Shown here: positions 1-7,639 of the stretch, piece by piece
Position numbering within the stretch: the first letter of the stretch is position 1
How the letters are laid out: the number at the start of each line of letters is the position of its first letter
From: an uncultured Gemmiger sp.
Lineage (GTDB): Bacteria > Bacillota > Clostridia > Oscillospirales > Ruminococcaceae
Direction: 5' to 3'
Assembly: GCA_944382805.1 (NCBI GenBank)
Contig: CALWNS010000065.1
Span: 1 to 15,824, forward strand
DNA length: 15,824 nt
Program-made: the position numbers and the translations under genes
Notes under the pieces: generated by a model
What the model saw: the letters and a program-made list of their open reading frames with translations, nothing else
What the model was told of the DNA's origin: nothing
The model's database searches: none

Positions 1-33
1 GCGCGCCCCGCGCCCGCCAAAGGAGGAACCCCC

Positions 34-3000
34 ATGGGCAAGGTCAATGTATGGGAGGAGCAGGTGCTCATCCCCACCTACGAAGTCGGCGCAGCCGAAA
101 AGAACCCTATTTTCCTGGACAAGCGCGTCTACCAGGGCAGCTGCGGCAAGGTCTACCCCTACCCCACCATCGACACGCTGACCGACGAAAAGCACGACAA
201 AGCCTACCGGGCCGTTTTTTTGGAAAACGAGTACCTGAAGGTGATGGTGCTGCCGGAACTGGGCGGGCGCATCCAGCGCGCGCTGGACAAGACCAACAAC
301 TACGACTTTGTGTACTACAACCACGTCATCAAGCCGGCCCTGGTCGGCCTGCTGGGGCCGTGGATCTCCGGCGGCATCGAGTTCAACTGGCCGCAGCACC
401 ACCGCCCCACCACTTTTATGCCGGTGGACTACACGCTGCAGCGCGGCGCGGACGGCAGCTGCGCCGTGCTGTGCCATGATGTGGACCAGATGTACGGCAC
501 CGCCAGCCTGACGCGCATCGCGCTGCACCCCGGCAAAGCCTATATCGAGATCACCGCCCGGCTGTACAACCGCACGGCCCTGCCGCAGACCTTTTTGTGG
601 TGGGCGAACCCCGCGGTGCCGGTCAACGACGACACGCAGTCCATCTTCCCGCCCGACGTACACGCCGTGATGGACCACGGCAAGCGGGACGTGTCGCGCT
701 TCCCCATTGCCACCGGCGTGTATTACAAGCACGACTACAGCGCCGGGGTGGACATCTCGCGCTACAAAAACATCCCGGTGCCCACCAGCTACATGGCCGA
801 AAAGTCCAAATACGACTTTGTCGGCGGCTACGACTACGGCCGCCGCGCGGGCATCCTGCACGTGGCGGACCACCATGTTTCGCCCGGCAAAAAACAGTGG
901 ACCTGGGGCTGCGGCGATTTTGGCAAAGCCTGGGACCGCAACCTGACCGATGCGGACGGCCCCTATGTGGAGCTGATGACCGGCGTTTACACCGACAACC
1001 AGCCCGACTTTACCTGGCTGATGCCGTTTGAGGAAAAGAGCTTTACCCAGTACTTTATGCCCTACAAGGAGGTCGGCCAGGTCAAGAACGCCACCGTGGA
1101 CGCGGCGCTGGCCCTGGACGTGCGCCCCGGCGGCGTGGAGCTGCGCGCCTACGCCACCGCCCGCCGCCGGGCCACCGTGCGCCTGCGCCGGGGCGGGCAG
1201 ACCGTGTACGAGCAGCAGGCCGAACTTTCGCCCGAACAGCCGTTTGCCGCCCGCGTGGAGCTGGAGGTAACGGACGAGACCGCCCTGACCGCCGAGGTGT
1301 GGGCGGACGGGCGGCTGCTGGTGGACTATACGCCGGAAAAGCAGCAGATCGAACCGCTGCCCGCCCCGGCCGAGGCCATCGGCGCGCCCGAGACCATCCC
1401 CACCAACGAGGAGCTGGTCCTGGCCGGGCGGCACATCGAGCAGTACCGCCACGCCACCTTCCGCCCCGACCCCTATTACCTGGAAGCGCTCAAGCGCGAC
1501 CCCGGCGACAGCCGCGCCAACACGGCCTACGGCCTGCTTTTGCTGCGCCGCGGCGACGCGGCGGGCGCCAAGCCGTATTTTGAGGCGGCCATCCGCCGCC
1601 TGACCCGCCGCAACCCCAACCCCTACGACAGCGAAGCCTACTACGGCCTGGGCCTGGCGCAGTTCGCGCTGGGCGAATACGCGGCGGCCTACGATTCGTT
1701 CTATAAGGCCACCTGGTCCAACGCCCAGCAGGAGATGGCCTATTACTACCTGGCGGCGCTGGACGCGCGCGCCGGCCGCACGCTCCACGCGCTGGAAATG
1801 ATCGACCGCGCGCTGATCAAGAACAGCCGCAACCAGAAAGCCCGCGCGCTCAAGGTGCTTTTGCTGCGCCGCGCCGGCCGCGCGCAGGAGGCCCTGGCCC
1901 TGGCGGAGGAAAACCTGGCCCTGGACCCGTTCGATTTTGTCACGCTGGCCGAGCGCGCGCGCCTGAGCGGCGCGCCGGCCGACGCCGACCGCCTGGCGGC
2001 GGCGCTGCACGGGGCCGCGCCGTCCTGCCTGCAGGCCGCGCGCGACTACGCCGAGGCCGGCGCCTGCGACCTGGCGCTGGAACTGCTGGCCCACGCCCCC
2101 GGCGAAACGCTGTGCGCCTATTACCGCGCCTACTACCTGCACTGCCTGGGGCGGGGGGACGAAGCCGCCCGGGCCCTGCGCGCGGCCGAACAGGGCAGCC
2201 CGGACTACTGCTTCCCCAATAAAGCCGAGGACATCGCCGTGCTGGGCTACGCGGCCGAAAGCTGCGGCGCGGGCATGGCCGCCTACTACCTGGGCTGCCT
2301 TTTCTACGACAAGGGCCTGCGCGGGCGCGCCACCCGCCTGTGGGAGCAGGCGCGGGCGCAGTACCCGGCCTACCCCACCGTACACCGCAACCTGGCGCTG
2401 GCCTATTACAACGAAGCCCACGACCCGCAGGCCGCCCTGCGCGAGATGGAAACGGCCTGGGCGCTGGACCAAAGCGACGCGCGCGTTTTTTTGGAGCGCG
2501 ACCAGCTGCACAAAAAGCTGGGCCGCAGCTTTGCCGAGCGCCTGCGCGAACACCGGGCCCACCTGGACGTGGTGCAAAAGCGGGACGATCTGTTCATCGA
2601 ATACATCACCCTGCTGAACATGACCGGCCGCTGGCAGCAGGCATACGAGGCCGCGTGCAGCCGGCACTTCCACCCGTGGGAGGGCGGCGAAGGCAAGATC
2701 ACCACCCAGTACACCCTTTCGCTGTTCATGCTGGGCAAGCGGGCGCTGCGCGCCGGCGACGCCGCGCAGGCCGAACGCCTGCTGCGCCAGGCGCTCGTCT
2801 GGCCGGAAAACCTGGGCGAAGGCAAGCTGGAGGGCACCAAGGACAACCAGATCTACTACACCCTGGGCCTGGCGCTGGAAGCGCAGGGCCGCGGCGAGGA
2901 GGCCCGCGCCTGCTATGCGCGCGCCAGCACCGGCACCGACGAGCCGGCCGGCATGATGTACTATAACGACCAGCCGGCCGATATGATCCTGTACCAGGGC

Positions 3001-3312
3001 CTGGCGCTGCGCAAGCTGGGGCGCGAAGCCGAAGCCCGCGCCCGCTTCTACCGCCTGATCGATTACGGCGAACAGCACCTGTGGGATAAGGTGGCCATCG
3101 GCTACTTTGCGGTGTCCCTGCCGGAGTTCCAGATCTTTGAAGAGGACTACACCGCCCGCAACCGGGCGCACTGCCGCTACCTGATGGGCCTGGGGCGGCT
3201 GGGCCTGGGCGAAACGGCGCAGGCGGCGGATTTCTTCCGCCAGGCGCTGGCGGACGAACCCGCCCATATGCAGTGCACGGTCTACCTGGCCGAGCTGGAA
3301 AGCGCACAATAA
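34..3312 (+). CDS. DUF5107 domain protein with C-terminal TPR repeats
   Basis: This encodes 1092 residues with no signal peptide or membrane segment, so it is probably cytoplasmic. Residues 1 to about 340 match my memory of the DUF5107 family, with the conserved stretches LPELGGRIQRALDK (about 73-86) and GGIEFNWPQHHRPTT (about 113-127). Such domains probably have a galactose-mutarotase-like beta fold and often occur near sugar-use genes, but no reaction is established. A linker follows to about 460. After it come helical TPR-like repeats, clearest at about 488-650, 750-810 and 895-1090, with the usual small and aromatic residue pattern (for example AYGLLLLRRGDAAGAKPYFEAA). The start is supported by AAAGGAGG at 19-26, seven bases before ATG. 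The upstream neighbour is outside the window, so operon membership is unknown. The gene ends at a strong terminator. The family call is confident; the role in carbohydrate metabolism is inference. Confidence 0.88.
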   Translation: MGKVNVWEEQVLIPTYEVGAAEKNPIFLDKRVYQGSCGKVYPYPTIDTLTDEKHDKAYRAVFLENEYLKVMVLPELGGRIQRALDKTNNYDFVYYNHVIKPALVGLLGPWISGGIEFNWPQHHRPTTFMPVDYTLQRGADGSCAVLCHDVDQMYGTASLTRIALHPGKAYIEITARLYNRTALPQTFLWWANPAVPVNDDTQSIFPPDVHAVMDHGKRDVSRFPIATGVYYKHDYSAGVDISRYKNIPVPTSYMAEKSKYDFVGGYDYGRRAGILHVADHHVSPGKKQWTWGCGDFGKAWDRNLTDADGPYVELMTGVYTDNQPDFTWLMPFEEKSFTQYFMPYKEVGQVKNATVDAALALDVRPGGVELRAYATARRRATVRLRRGGQTVYEQQAELSPEQPFAARVELEVTDETALTAEVWADGRLLVDYTPEKQQIEPLPAPAEAIGAPETIPTNEELVLAGRHIEQYRHATFRPDPYYLEALKRDPGDSRANTAYGLLLLRRGDAAGAKPYFEAAIRRLTRRNPNPYDSEAYYGLGLAQFALGEYAAAYDSFYKATWSNAQQEMAYYYLAALDARAGRTLHALEMIDRALIKNSRNQKARALKVLLLRRAGRAQEALALAEENLALDPFDFVTLAERARLSGAPADADRLAAALHGAAPSCLQAARDYAEAGACDLALELLAHAPGETLCAYYRAYYLHCLGRGDEAARALRAAEQGSPDYCFPNKAEDIAVLGYAAESCGAGMAAYYLGCLFYDKGLRGRATRLWEQARAQYPAYPTVHRNLALAYYNEAHDPQAALREMETAWALDQSDARVFLERDQLHKKLGRSFAERLREHRAHLDVVQKRDDLFIEYITLLNMTGRWQQAYEAACSRHFHPWEGGEGKITTQYTLSLFMLGKRALRAGDAAQAERLLRQALVWPENLGEGKLEGTKDNQIYYTLGLALEAQGRGEEARACYARASTGTDEPAGMMYYNDQPADMILYQGLALRKLGREAEARARFYRLIDYGEQHLWDKVAIGYFAVSLPEFQIFEEDYTARNRAHCRYLMGLGRLGLGETAQAADFFRQALADEPAHMQCTVYLAELESAQ

Positions 3313-3331
3313 AAACCAATACAATAAAACG

Positions 3332-3375
3332 ACCCGCGGGGGCCTGCGTTTTTGGCGCAGGCCCCCGCGGGTTTT
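3332..3375. terminator. Bidirectional intrinsic terminator between convergent genes
   Basis: A perfect 17-bp GC-rich stem (3332-3348 with 3356-3372) encloses a 7-base loop (TTTTTGG). It is followed by TTTT on the plus strand and by GTTTTATTG on the minus strand (3331 downward). It lies 19 bases after the stop of the DUF5107 gene and 26 bases beyond the stop of the convergent regulator, so it can end both transcripts. Confidence 0.92.
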
Positions 3376-3400
3376 GCGTATACCCGCCGGCGCGCGGCTT

Positions 3401-4063
3401 TTACAGCCGCACCGCGCGGTAGCCCAGCCCGCGCACGGTCAAAATGGCAAAGTCCGGGTTGTGGCGGAACCGGCTGCGCAGGCGGTTGATGTGTACGTTC
3501 ACGGTGTGTTCGTCGCTGTCGGTGTCCATATCCCAGATCTCATCCATCAGCTGGCGGCGGGTAAAGGTCTTGCCCGGGCAGGAAAGCAGCTTGTACAAAA
3601 GCAGGAATTCCTTGCGCGGAAGCACCACCTGCACGCCGCCGGCCGTGACCGAATGGTCGTCGCACCGCAGCGTGGTGCCGCCCACCGCCAGCCGGCGGCT
3701 GCTGGCGGCCTGCGCGCGGCGCAAAAGCGCCGCCGTGCGCAAAAGCAGTTCCTCCCGTTCCTCCGGCCCGGCGGGCGGGGCCATGCAGTCGTCCGCCCCG
3801 CCGCGCAGCGCGCGGCAGCAATCGGCGTGGCCGGCCAGCGCCAGCACCGGCAGCGTAAAGCCGGCCTGCCGCAGCCGGGCCAGCAGCGCAAAACCGCCCG
3901 CCCGGCCCAGGTCCACCACCGCCAGGTCGATGTACCGCTGGGTCAAAACGGCCAGCGCCCGGCCGCCGTCCTCCGCCGCCACCGGCTCGTACCCGGCGCC
4001 GGCCAGCGTCTGCGCCAGGTTTTGGCCGGCGGTTTTGCCGGCCGCGATCAGGATCTTGAACAT
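3401..4063 (-). CDS. Orphan OmpR-family response regulator with degenerate receiver domain
   Basis: The 220-residue product has a receiver-like domain (about 1-115) and a winged-helix DNA-binding domain (about 124-219) with the typical OmpR/PhoB ending VRGLGYRAV and the recognition-helix region HTVNVHINRLRSRF. The probable phospho-acceptor is kept as D51 (DLAVVDL). The acidic pair normally near residues 8-9 is replaced by AAG (7-9), the conserved Thr by A77, and the conserved Lys by A95 (MAPP instead of TKP). Phosphorylation by a kinase is therefore doubtful, and it may be an atypical, signal-independent regulator. No histidine kinase gene lies beside it. The ATG at 4063 is preceded on the minus strand by AGGGGAA at a plausible distance. 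It is divergent from the ABC operon at 4302 and may control it and itself through the shared upstream region; that is inference. Confidence 0.88.
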   Translation of the reverse strand: MFKILIAAGKTAGQNLAQTLAGAGYEPVAAEDGGRALAVLTQRYIDLAVVDLGRAGGFALLARLRQAGFTLPVLALAGHADCCRALRGGADDCMAPPAGPEEREELLLRTAALLRRAQAASSRRLAVGGTTLRCDDHSVTAGGVQVVLPRKEFLLLYKLLSCPGKTFTRRQLMDEIWDMDTDSDEHTVNVHINRLRSRFRHNPDFAILTVRGLGYRAVRL

Positions 4064-4180
4064 ACCGCGTATTCCCCTTGCTATTAAGTTCTGCTCCTAT
4101 GCTACCGCCCGTCTGCGTTGATTCCGTAGCCAAAGTGTGAAAGAAATCTGGAAAAATTCGGAAACTTGTGTGTCAACGGG

Positions 4181-4202
4181 CAAAAGTTGACCAAAAGTTG
4201 AT
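4181..4202 (+). repeat. Tandem 11-bp direct repeat, candidate regulator operator
   Basis: CAAAAGTTGA occurs at 4181-4190 and again at 4192-4201, a period of 11 bp or about one helical turn. The 11-mers (4181-4191 and 4192-4202) agree at 10 of 11 positions. Direct repeats of this period are the usual target shape for OmpR/PhoB-family dimers, and such a regulator is encoded divergently next door. GTCAAC (4172-4177) and GTTGAC (4186-4191) also form a 6-bp inverted repeat that overlaps the first copy. Confidence 0.55.
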
Positions 4203-4218
4203 TTTCGCTTTCTATACT
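4187..4218 (+). promoter_or_regulatory. Putative promoter of the ABC operon, possibly activator-dependent
   Basis: A good -10 element, TATACT, lies at 4213-4218. The best -35-like hexamer, TTGACC at 4187-4192, is 20 bases away, longer than the usual 17, and nothing resembling TTGACA lies at 16-18 bases. The tandem repeat covers the -35 zone (about -24 to -44 from an expected start near 4225). This is the arrangement expected for a promoter whose weak -35 is replaced by a bound activator. The assignment rests on sequence only. Confidence 0.45.
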
Positions 4219-4231
4219 TTGGGCTGAAAAC

Positions 4232-4247
4232 GCCCGCGGCTGCGGGC
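4232..4247 (+). other. Leader hairpin before the ABC operon
   Basis: GCCCGC (4232-4237) and GCGGGC (4242-4247) form a perfect 6-bp stem with the loop GGCT. It sits in the expected 5' untranslated region, directly before the AGGAGAAAGGA purine run that could serve the short leader ORF. There is no T-run after it, so it is not an intrinsic terminator. Its role, if any, is unknown. Confidence 0.4.
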
Positions 4248-4266
4248 AGGAGAAAGGAACACGAGC

Positions 4267-4305
4267 ATGAAGTATACACAGTTGCAAAGGGGAGGCAAGC
4301 TATGA
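4267..4305 (+). CDS. Possible 12-codon leader peptide overlapping the ABC ATPase start
   Basis: An ATG at 4267 opens a 12-residue frame (MKYTQLQRGGKL) that ends with TGA at 4303-4305 and overlaps the ABC ATPase ATG at 4302 as ATGA. AAAGGA at 4253-4258 lies eight bases upstream and could serve as its ribosome binding site. The ribosome binding site of the ATPase (AGGGGAGG, 4288-4295) lies inside this frame. Translating ribosomes would therefore pass over and end at the next start, a layout typical of translational coupling. It may equally be chance; the peptide itself resembles nothing I recognise. Confidence 0.3.
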   Translation: MKYTQLQRGGKL

Positions 4306-5279
4306 TCGAGGTAGAACATCTGACCAAGTATTACGGCGGTTTCCTGGCGGTGGACGATATCTCCTTCACCATCGAGGACGGCCACGTCTACGGCTTCCTG
4401 GGCCCCAACGGCGCGGGCAAGTCCACGACCATGAACATCATCACCGGCTGCCTTTCGGCCACGGCGGGGCGCGTGCGCATCGACGGCCACGATATTTACG
4501 AGGAACCCAACCAGGCCAAGCGCTGCCTGGGCTACCTGCCCGAGCACCCGCCGCTGTACCTGAACGAATCCCCGCGCGAATACCTGCGCTTTGTGGGCCA
4601 GGCCAAGGGCCTGCGCGGCGCGGAGCTGGCGGCGCAGATCGACGCCGTGGTGGAAAAGACCGGCATCGCCGCCGTGCAGAACAAGCGCATCGCGGCGCTT
4701 TCCAAGGGCTACCGCCAGCGCGTGGGCATCGCCCAGGCGCTGCTGGGCAGCCCGCGGGTCATCATCCTGGACGAACCCACCGTGGGCCTGGATCCCTTGC
4801 AGATCATCGAGATCCGCGAACTCATCAAGGAGCTGGGCCGCACCCACACCGTCATTTTCAGTTCGCACATCCTGTCCGAGGTGCAGACCATCTGCGACCA
4901 GATCCTGATGATCGCCAAGGGCCGCCTGGTGGCGTTCGATACGCCGCAAAACCTGGAACAGAAGCTGCTGGCCCAAAACGAGCTGCGCCTGACCACTGAT
5001 GCCGCGCCCGAAGAGCTGTGCCGCCTGCTGGCTGGCGTGCCGGCCGTTACGCAGCTGAACATAACGCAGCAGGACGCGCCCTATACCACGGCGCAGATCA
5101 CCACCGACCGCAAGGATATCTACGAACTTTCCCGCGCGGTGTACCGCGCGTTTGCCGCCGGCGACAAGGCCATTCTGGAAATGGCGCTCAAGAAAGGCTC
5201 GCTGGAGGATGTGTTCATTGAACTGACCGAAGAACAGGGCCGCGCCGCGGCGCAGCCGGAAACCGAAAAAGGGGCGTAA
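4302..5279 (+). CDS. ABC transporter ATP-binding protein, GldA-like
   Basis: This is the 325-residue nucleotide-binding subunit of an ABC-2 type transporter. Motifs in order: Walker A GPNGAGKST (34-42), a Q-loop region GYLPEH (78-82) with Glu in place of Gln as is common in this subfamily, signature LSKGYRQRV (133-141), Walker B VIILDEPT (153-160), D-loop GLDP (162-165) and switch His 189 (SSHIL). The region from about 220 to the end is the C-terminal extension seen in long GldA/NatA-like ATPases. It should hydrolyse ATP on the cytoplasmic face and power the permease encoded three bases downstream. AGGGGAGG at 4288-4295 supports the ATG at 4302. Similar operons occur in Clostridia, which lack Bacteroidetes-type gliding, so the gliding name describes homology only and the substrate is unknown. 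Confidence 0.93.
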   Translation: MIEVEHLTKYYGGFLAVDDISFTIEDGHVYGFLGPNGAGKSTTMNIITGCLSATAGRVRIDGHDIYEEPNQAKRCLGYLPEHPPLYLNESPREYLRFVGQAKGLRGAELAAQIDAVVEKTGIAAVQNKRIAALSKGYRQRVGIAQALLGSPRVIILDEPTVGLDPLQIIEIRELIKELGRTHTVIFSSHILSEVQTICDQILMIAKGRLVAFDTPQNLEQKLLAQNELRLTTDAAPEELCRLLAGVPAVTQLNITQQDAPYTTAQITTDRKDIYELSRAVYRAFAAGDKAILEMALKKGSLEDVFIELTEEQGRAAAQPETEKGA

Positions 5280-5282
5280 CGG

Positions 5283-6146
5283 ATGGCCGCTGTATGCAAA
5301 CATGAACTGCGGATGGTTTTCCATTCGCTCACCGCCTATGTGTTCGGCGCGTTTTTGCTGGTCGTCATGGGCATTGGCGCCATGCTGTACAATCTGCAGG
5401 CGTCTGTCAGCAATTTTGAGTATGTTCTCGCTTTCGCCAGCCCGGTCTTTGCGGCCATCGTGCCGCTGCTGACCATGCGCGTCCTGGCCGAGGAGCGCCG
5501 CCAAAAGACTGACCAGCTGCTGTACTCGCTGCCGCTTTCGACCGTGGAGGTCATTGCGGGCAAGTACCTGGCGCTGCTGGCCGTGTTCGCGGTGCCGCTG
5601 TGCGTCATCGCCGTCTACCCGGTCATCTTCGCCCGGTTTGGCGATGTTTACCTGCCCGCCAGCTACGGCTCGCTGTTCGCCTTCTTTTTGATGGGCGCGG
5701 CGCTCATCGCGGTGGGGGTGTTCCTTTCCTCTTTGACCGAAAACCAGGGCTTTGCCGCCGGTTTGTGCGTGGCGGTCATCCTGTTCAACTACTTCAGCGT
5801 CACTTTGTCGGAATATGTCACGGCCACGGCGTTCGGCTCCGCGCTGGCGCTGTTCGTGCTGGCCGCCGGCCTGGGCCTGCTGGTCAAGGTGCTGACCCGC
5901 AGCGAAAACCTGGCCGTCGCCGTGGGCCTGCCGCTGATGGCGGTGGTCGTCTTCGCCTTTTATGTGGACAGCTCCCTGTTCGAGGGCCTGCTGCCCAAGG
6001 TGATGTCCGCGCTTTCGCTGTTCGAGCGCCTGAACGTCTTTGTCAACGGCGTGTTCGATTTGACCGCCGTCGTCTACTATCTCTCGGTGGCGGCGTTCTT
6101 CCTGTTCCTGTCCGTGCAGTCGCTGGAAAAGAGGAGGTATAACTGA
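5283..6146 (+). CDS. ABC-2 type permease, GldF-like
   Basis: The 287-residue integral membrane protein has about six to eight hydrophobic segments (near 17-36, 48-68, 96-116, 129-150, 156-176, 183-203, 208-228 and 258-278). A conserved cytoplasmic loop, EERRQKTDQLLYSLPLSTVE (70-89), matches the ABC-2 permease pattern EER..GT.ELLL.LP. The C-terminal stretch ERLNVFVNGVFDL (248-260) is also typical of GldF-like permeases. It begins three bases after the ATPase stop, with AAAGGGG as a likely ribosome binding site, and its TGA overlaps the next ATG by one base. It should form the membrane channel of the transporter with the upstream ATPase. The exported substrate cannot be read from the sequence. 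Confidence 0.9.
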   Translation: MAAVCKHELRMVFHSLTAYVFGAFLLVVMGIGAMLYNLQASVSNFEYVLAFASPVFAAIVPLLTMRVLAEERRQKTDQLLYSLPLSTVEVIAGKYLALLAVFAVPLCVIAVYPVIFARFGDVYLPASYGSLFAFFLMGAALIAVGVFLSSLTENQGFAAGLCVAVILFNYFSVTLSEYVTATAFGSALALFVLAAGLGLLVKVLTRSENLAVAVGLPLMAVVVFAFYVDSSLFEGLLPKVMSALSLFERLNVFVNGVFDLTAVVYYLSVAAFFLFLSVQSLEKRRYN

Positions 6147-7639
6147 TGGCATTCTTTGCAAAACACAAAGCCGACCCCGGCCCGCAGACGCCGGAAAACG
6201 CCCCCGCCGGCCAAAAGCCGGCCCGCGGCACGGCGCTGCTGGGCGGCAGCTATTCGCTGGTCATCTCGGCGGTGGTGCTGGCCATCCTGATCGTGGTCAA
6301 CGTGCTGGTCTCCACGCTGCCCACCGCCGCCACCCGCTACGATATCAGCGCGGTCAAGCTCTACTCGGTCACCGCCAACACCAAGGTGGTGGTCAACGCC
6401 CTGGACCAGGACGTGACCATCTACTGGGTCGTGCAGGCCGGCGAGGAGGACGATGTTCTGGAAAACCTGCTGGGCAAGTACGAAAGCCTGTCCGACCATA
6501 TCCAGGTGGTCAAGCGCAACCCGGACGTCTACCCCACCTTTGCCGAAGCCTATACCGAGGAGGACGTGCCCAACAACAGCCTGGTGGTGGAATGCGGCGA
6601 CCGCAGCCGGTATATCAGCTATAACGACATCTACGTCAGCGAAGCGGACGCCTATTCCTACAACTACACCGTCTCCTTTGACGGCGAGGGGGCCATCACG
6701 TCGGCCATCGACTATGTGACCACCGCGGAACTGCCCCAGCTCTATGTGCTGGAGGGCCACGGCGAAGCCGAACTGCCCGCCACCCTGGCCGACCAGATCG
6801 AAAAGGAAAACTACGAGCAGCAGACCCTTTCGCTGCCTGCGGTGGACGCCGTGCCCGAGGACGCCAGCTGCGTTTTGATCTACGCCCCGTCCTCCGACCT
6901 TTCCACCGAGGAAGTCGATATGCTGCGCACCTATGTACAGGGCGGCGGCAAGCTGCTGGTGGCCGCCGGCCCCGTGCAGGAGGGTGAGAACGGCAGCCTG
7001 CCCAACCTGCTCAGCCTGCTGGGCGACTACGGCGTGACGGCGGCCGACGGCATCGTGGTCGAAGCCGAGCGCGAAAGCTACGCCTTTGGTATGCCGTATA
7101 TGCTCATGCCCACGCTGGAAAGCAGCGACATCACCGACTCTCTGCTGGAGGAAAACTACTACGCCCTGATGCCCATCGCCCAGGGCCTGACCGTGGGCAG
7201 CAGCGGCAGCGGCACCGTCACCGCGCTGATGAATACCTCCGACGCCGCCTACAGCAAGGCCGCGGGCTACGACCTGGAAACCTATGACAAGGAGGACGGC
7301 GACACCGACGGCCCGTTCGCCCTGGCCGTCAGCATCGAGGACGCCGGCGGCGGGCAGATCGTCTGGTTCTCCTCCTCCGCCTTCCTGGAGGATATGTACA
7401 ACGCCTATTCCTCCGGCGCGAACGTGGACCTGGCCATGAACGCCCTGTCCTGGCTGGTGGGCGAGCGCGAGGCCATCGCTATCCGCTCCAAATCGCTGAA
7501 CTATAACTACCTGACCATCAGCGCTTCGACCGCCTCCACGCTGCGCGGGCTGATGATCGGCGTGTTCCCGCTGGCGTACCTTGCCGTCGGCATCGTGATC
7601 GTGGTCAGAAGAAGGAGGAAGCAGAATGAAACGGTATAA
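6146..7639 (+). CDS. GldG-like ABC-associated extracytoplasmic protein
   Basis: The 497-residue protein has an N-terminal membrane segment at about 36-58 after a proline-rich cytoplasmic tail. A large extracytoplasmic region follows, and a second membrane segment lies near 468-488 before a basic RRRRK tail. The part after the first segment (YDISAVKLYSVTANTKVVV, about 64-82) and the following thioredoxin-like stretch match the ABC_transp_aux / GldG family. That family accompanies GldA/GldF-type ATPase-permease pairs and probably forms an outer-face accessory domain. GAGGAGG at 6131-6137 precedes the ATG, which overlaps the permease stop (TGATG). The next gene starts 14 bases before this one ends, so the four genes are very likely cotranscribed. 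The molecular role of GldG-like proteins is not settled. Confidence 0.88.
   Translation: MAFFAKHKADPGPQTPENAPAGQKPARGTALLGGSYSLVISAVVLAILIVVNVLVSTLPTAATRYDISAVKLYSVTANTKVVVNALDQDVTIYWVVQAGEEDDVLENLLGKYESLSDHIQVVKRNPDVYPTFAEAYTEEDVPNNSLVVECGDRSRYISYNDIYVSEADAYSYNYTVSFDGEGAITSAIDYVTTAELPQLYVLEGHGEAELPATLADQIEKENYEQQTLSLPAVDAVPEDASCVLIYAPSSDLSTEEVDMLRTYVQGGGKLLVAAGPVQEGENGSLPNLLSLLGDYGVTAADGIVVEAERESYAFGMPYMLMPTLESSDITDSLLEENYYALMPIAQGLTVGSSGSGTVTALMNTSDAAYSKAAGYDLETYDKEDGDTDGPFALAVSIEDAGGGQIVWFSSSAFLEDMYNAYSSGANVDLAMNALSWLVGEREAIAIRSKSLNYNYLTISASTASTLRGLMIGVFPLAYLAVGIVIVVRRRRKQNETV

Noticed and set aside
4171..4176. Perfect TTGACA on the minus strand upstream of the response regulator
   Set aside because: No acceptable -10 hexamer is found at 16-18 bases, so I do not call it a promoter, although a promoter for the regulator must lie somewhere in 4064-4180.
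4212..6161. 649-codon open frame on the minus strand opposite the ABC ATPase and permease
   Set aside because: It is rich in His, Gln, Arg and Gly without any domain pattern, and it is fully antisense to two genes with clear family motifs. Long antisense frames are expected in this GC-rich DNA.
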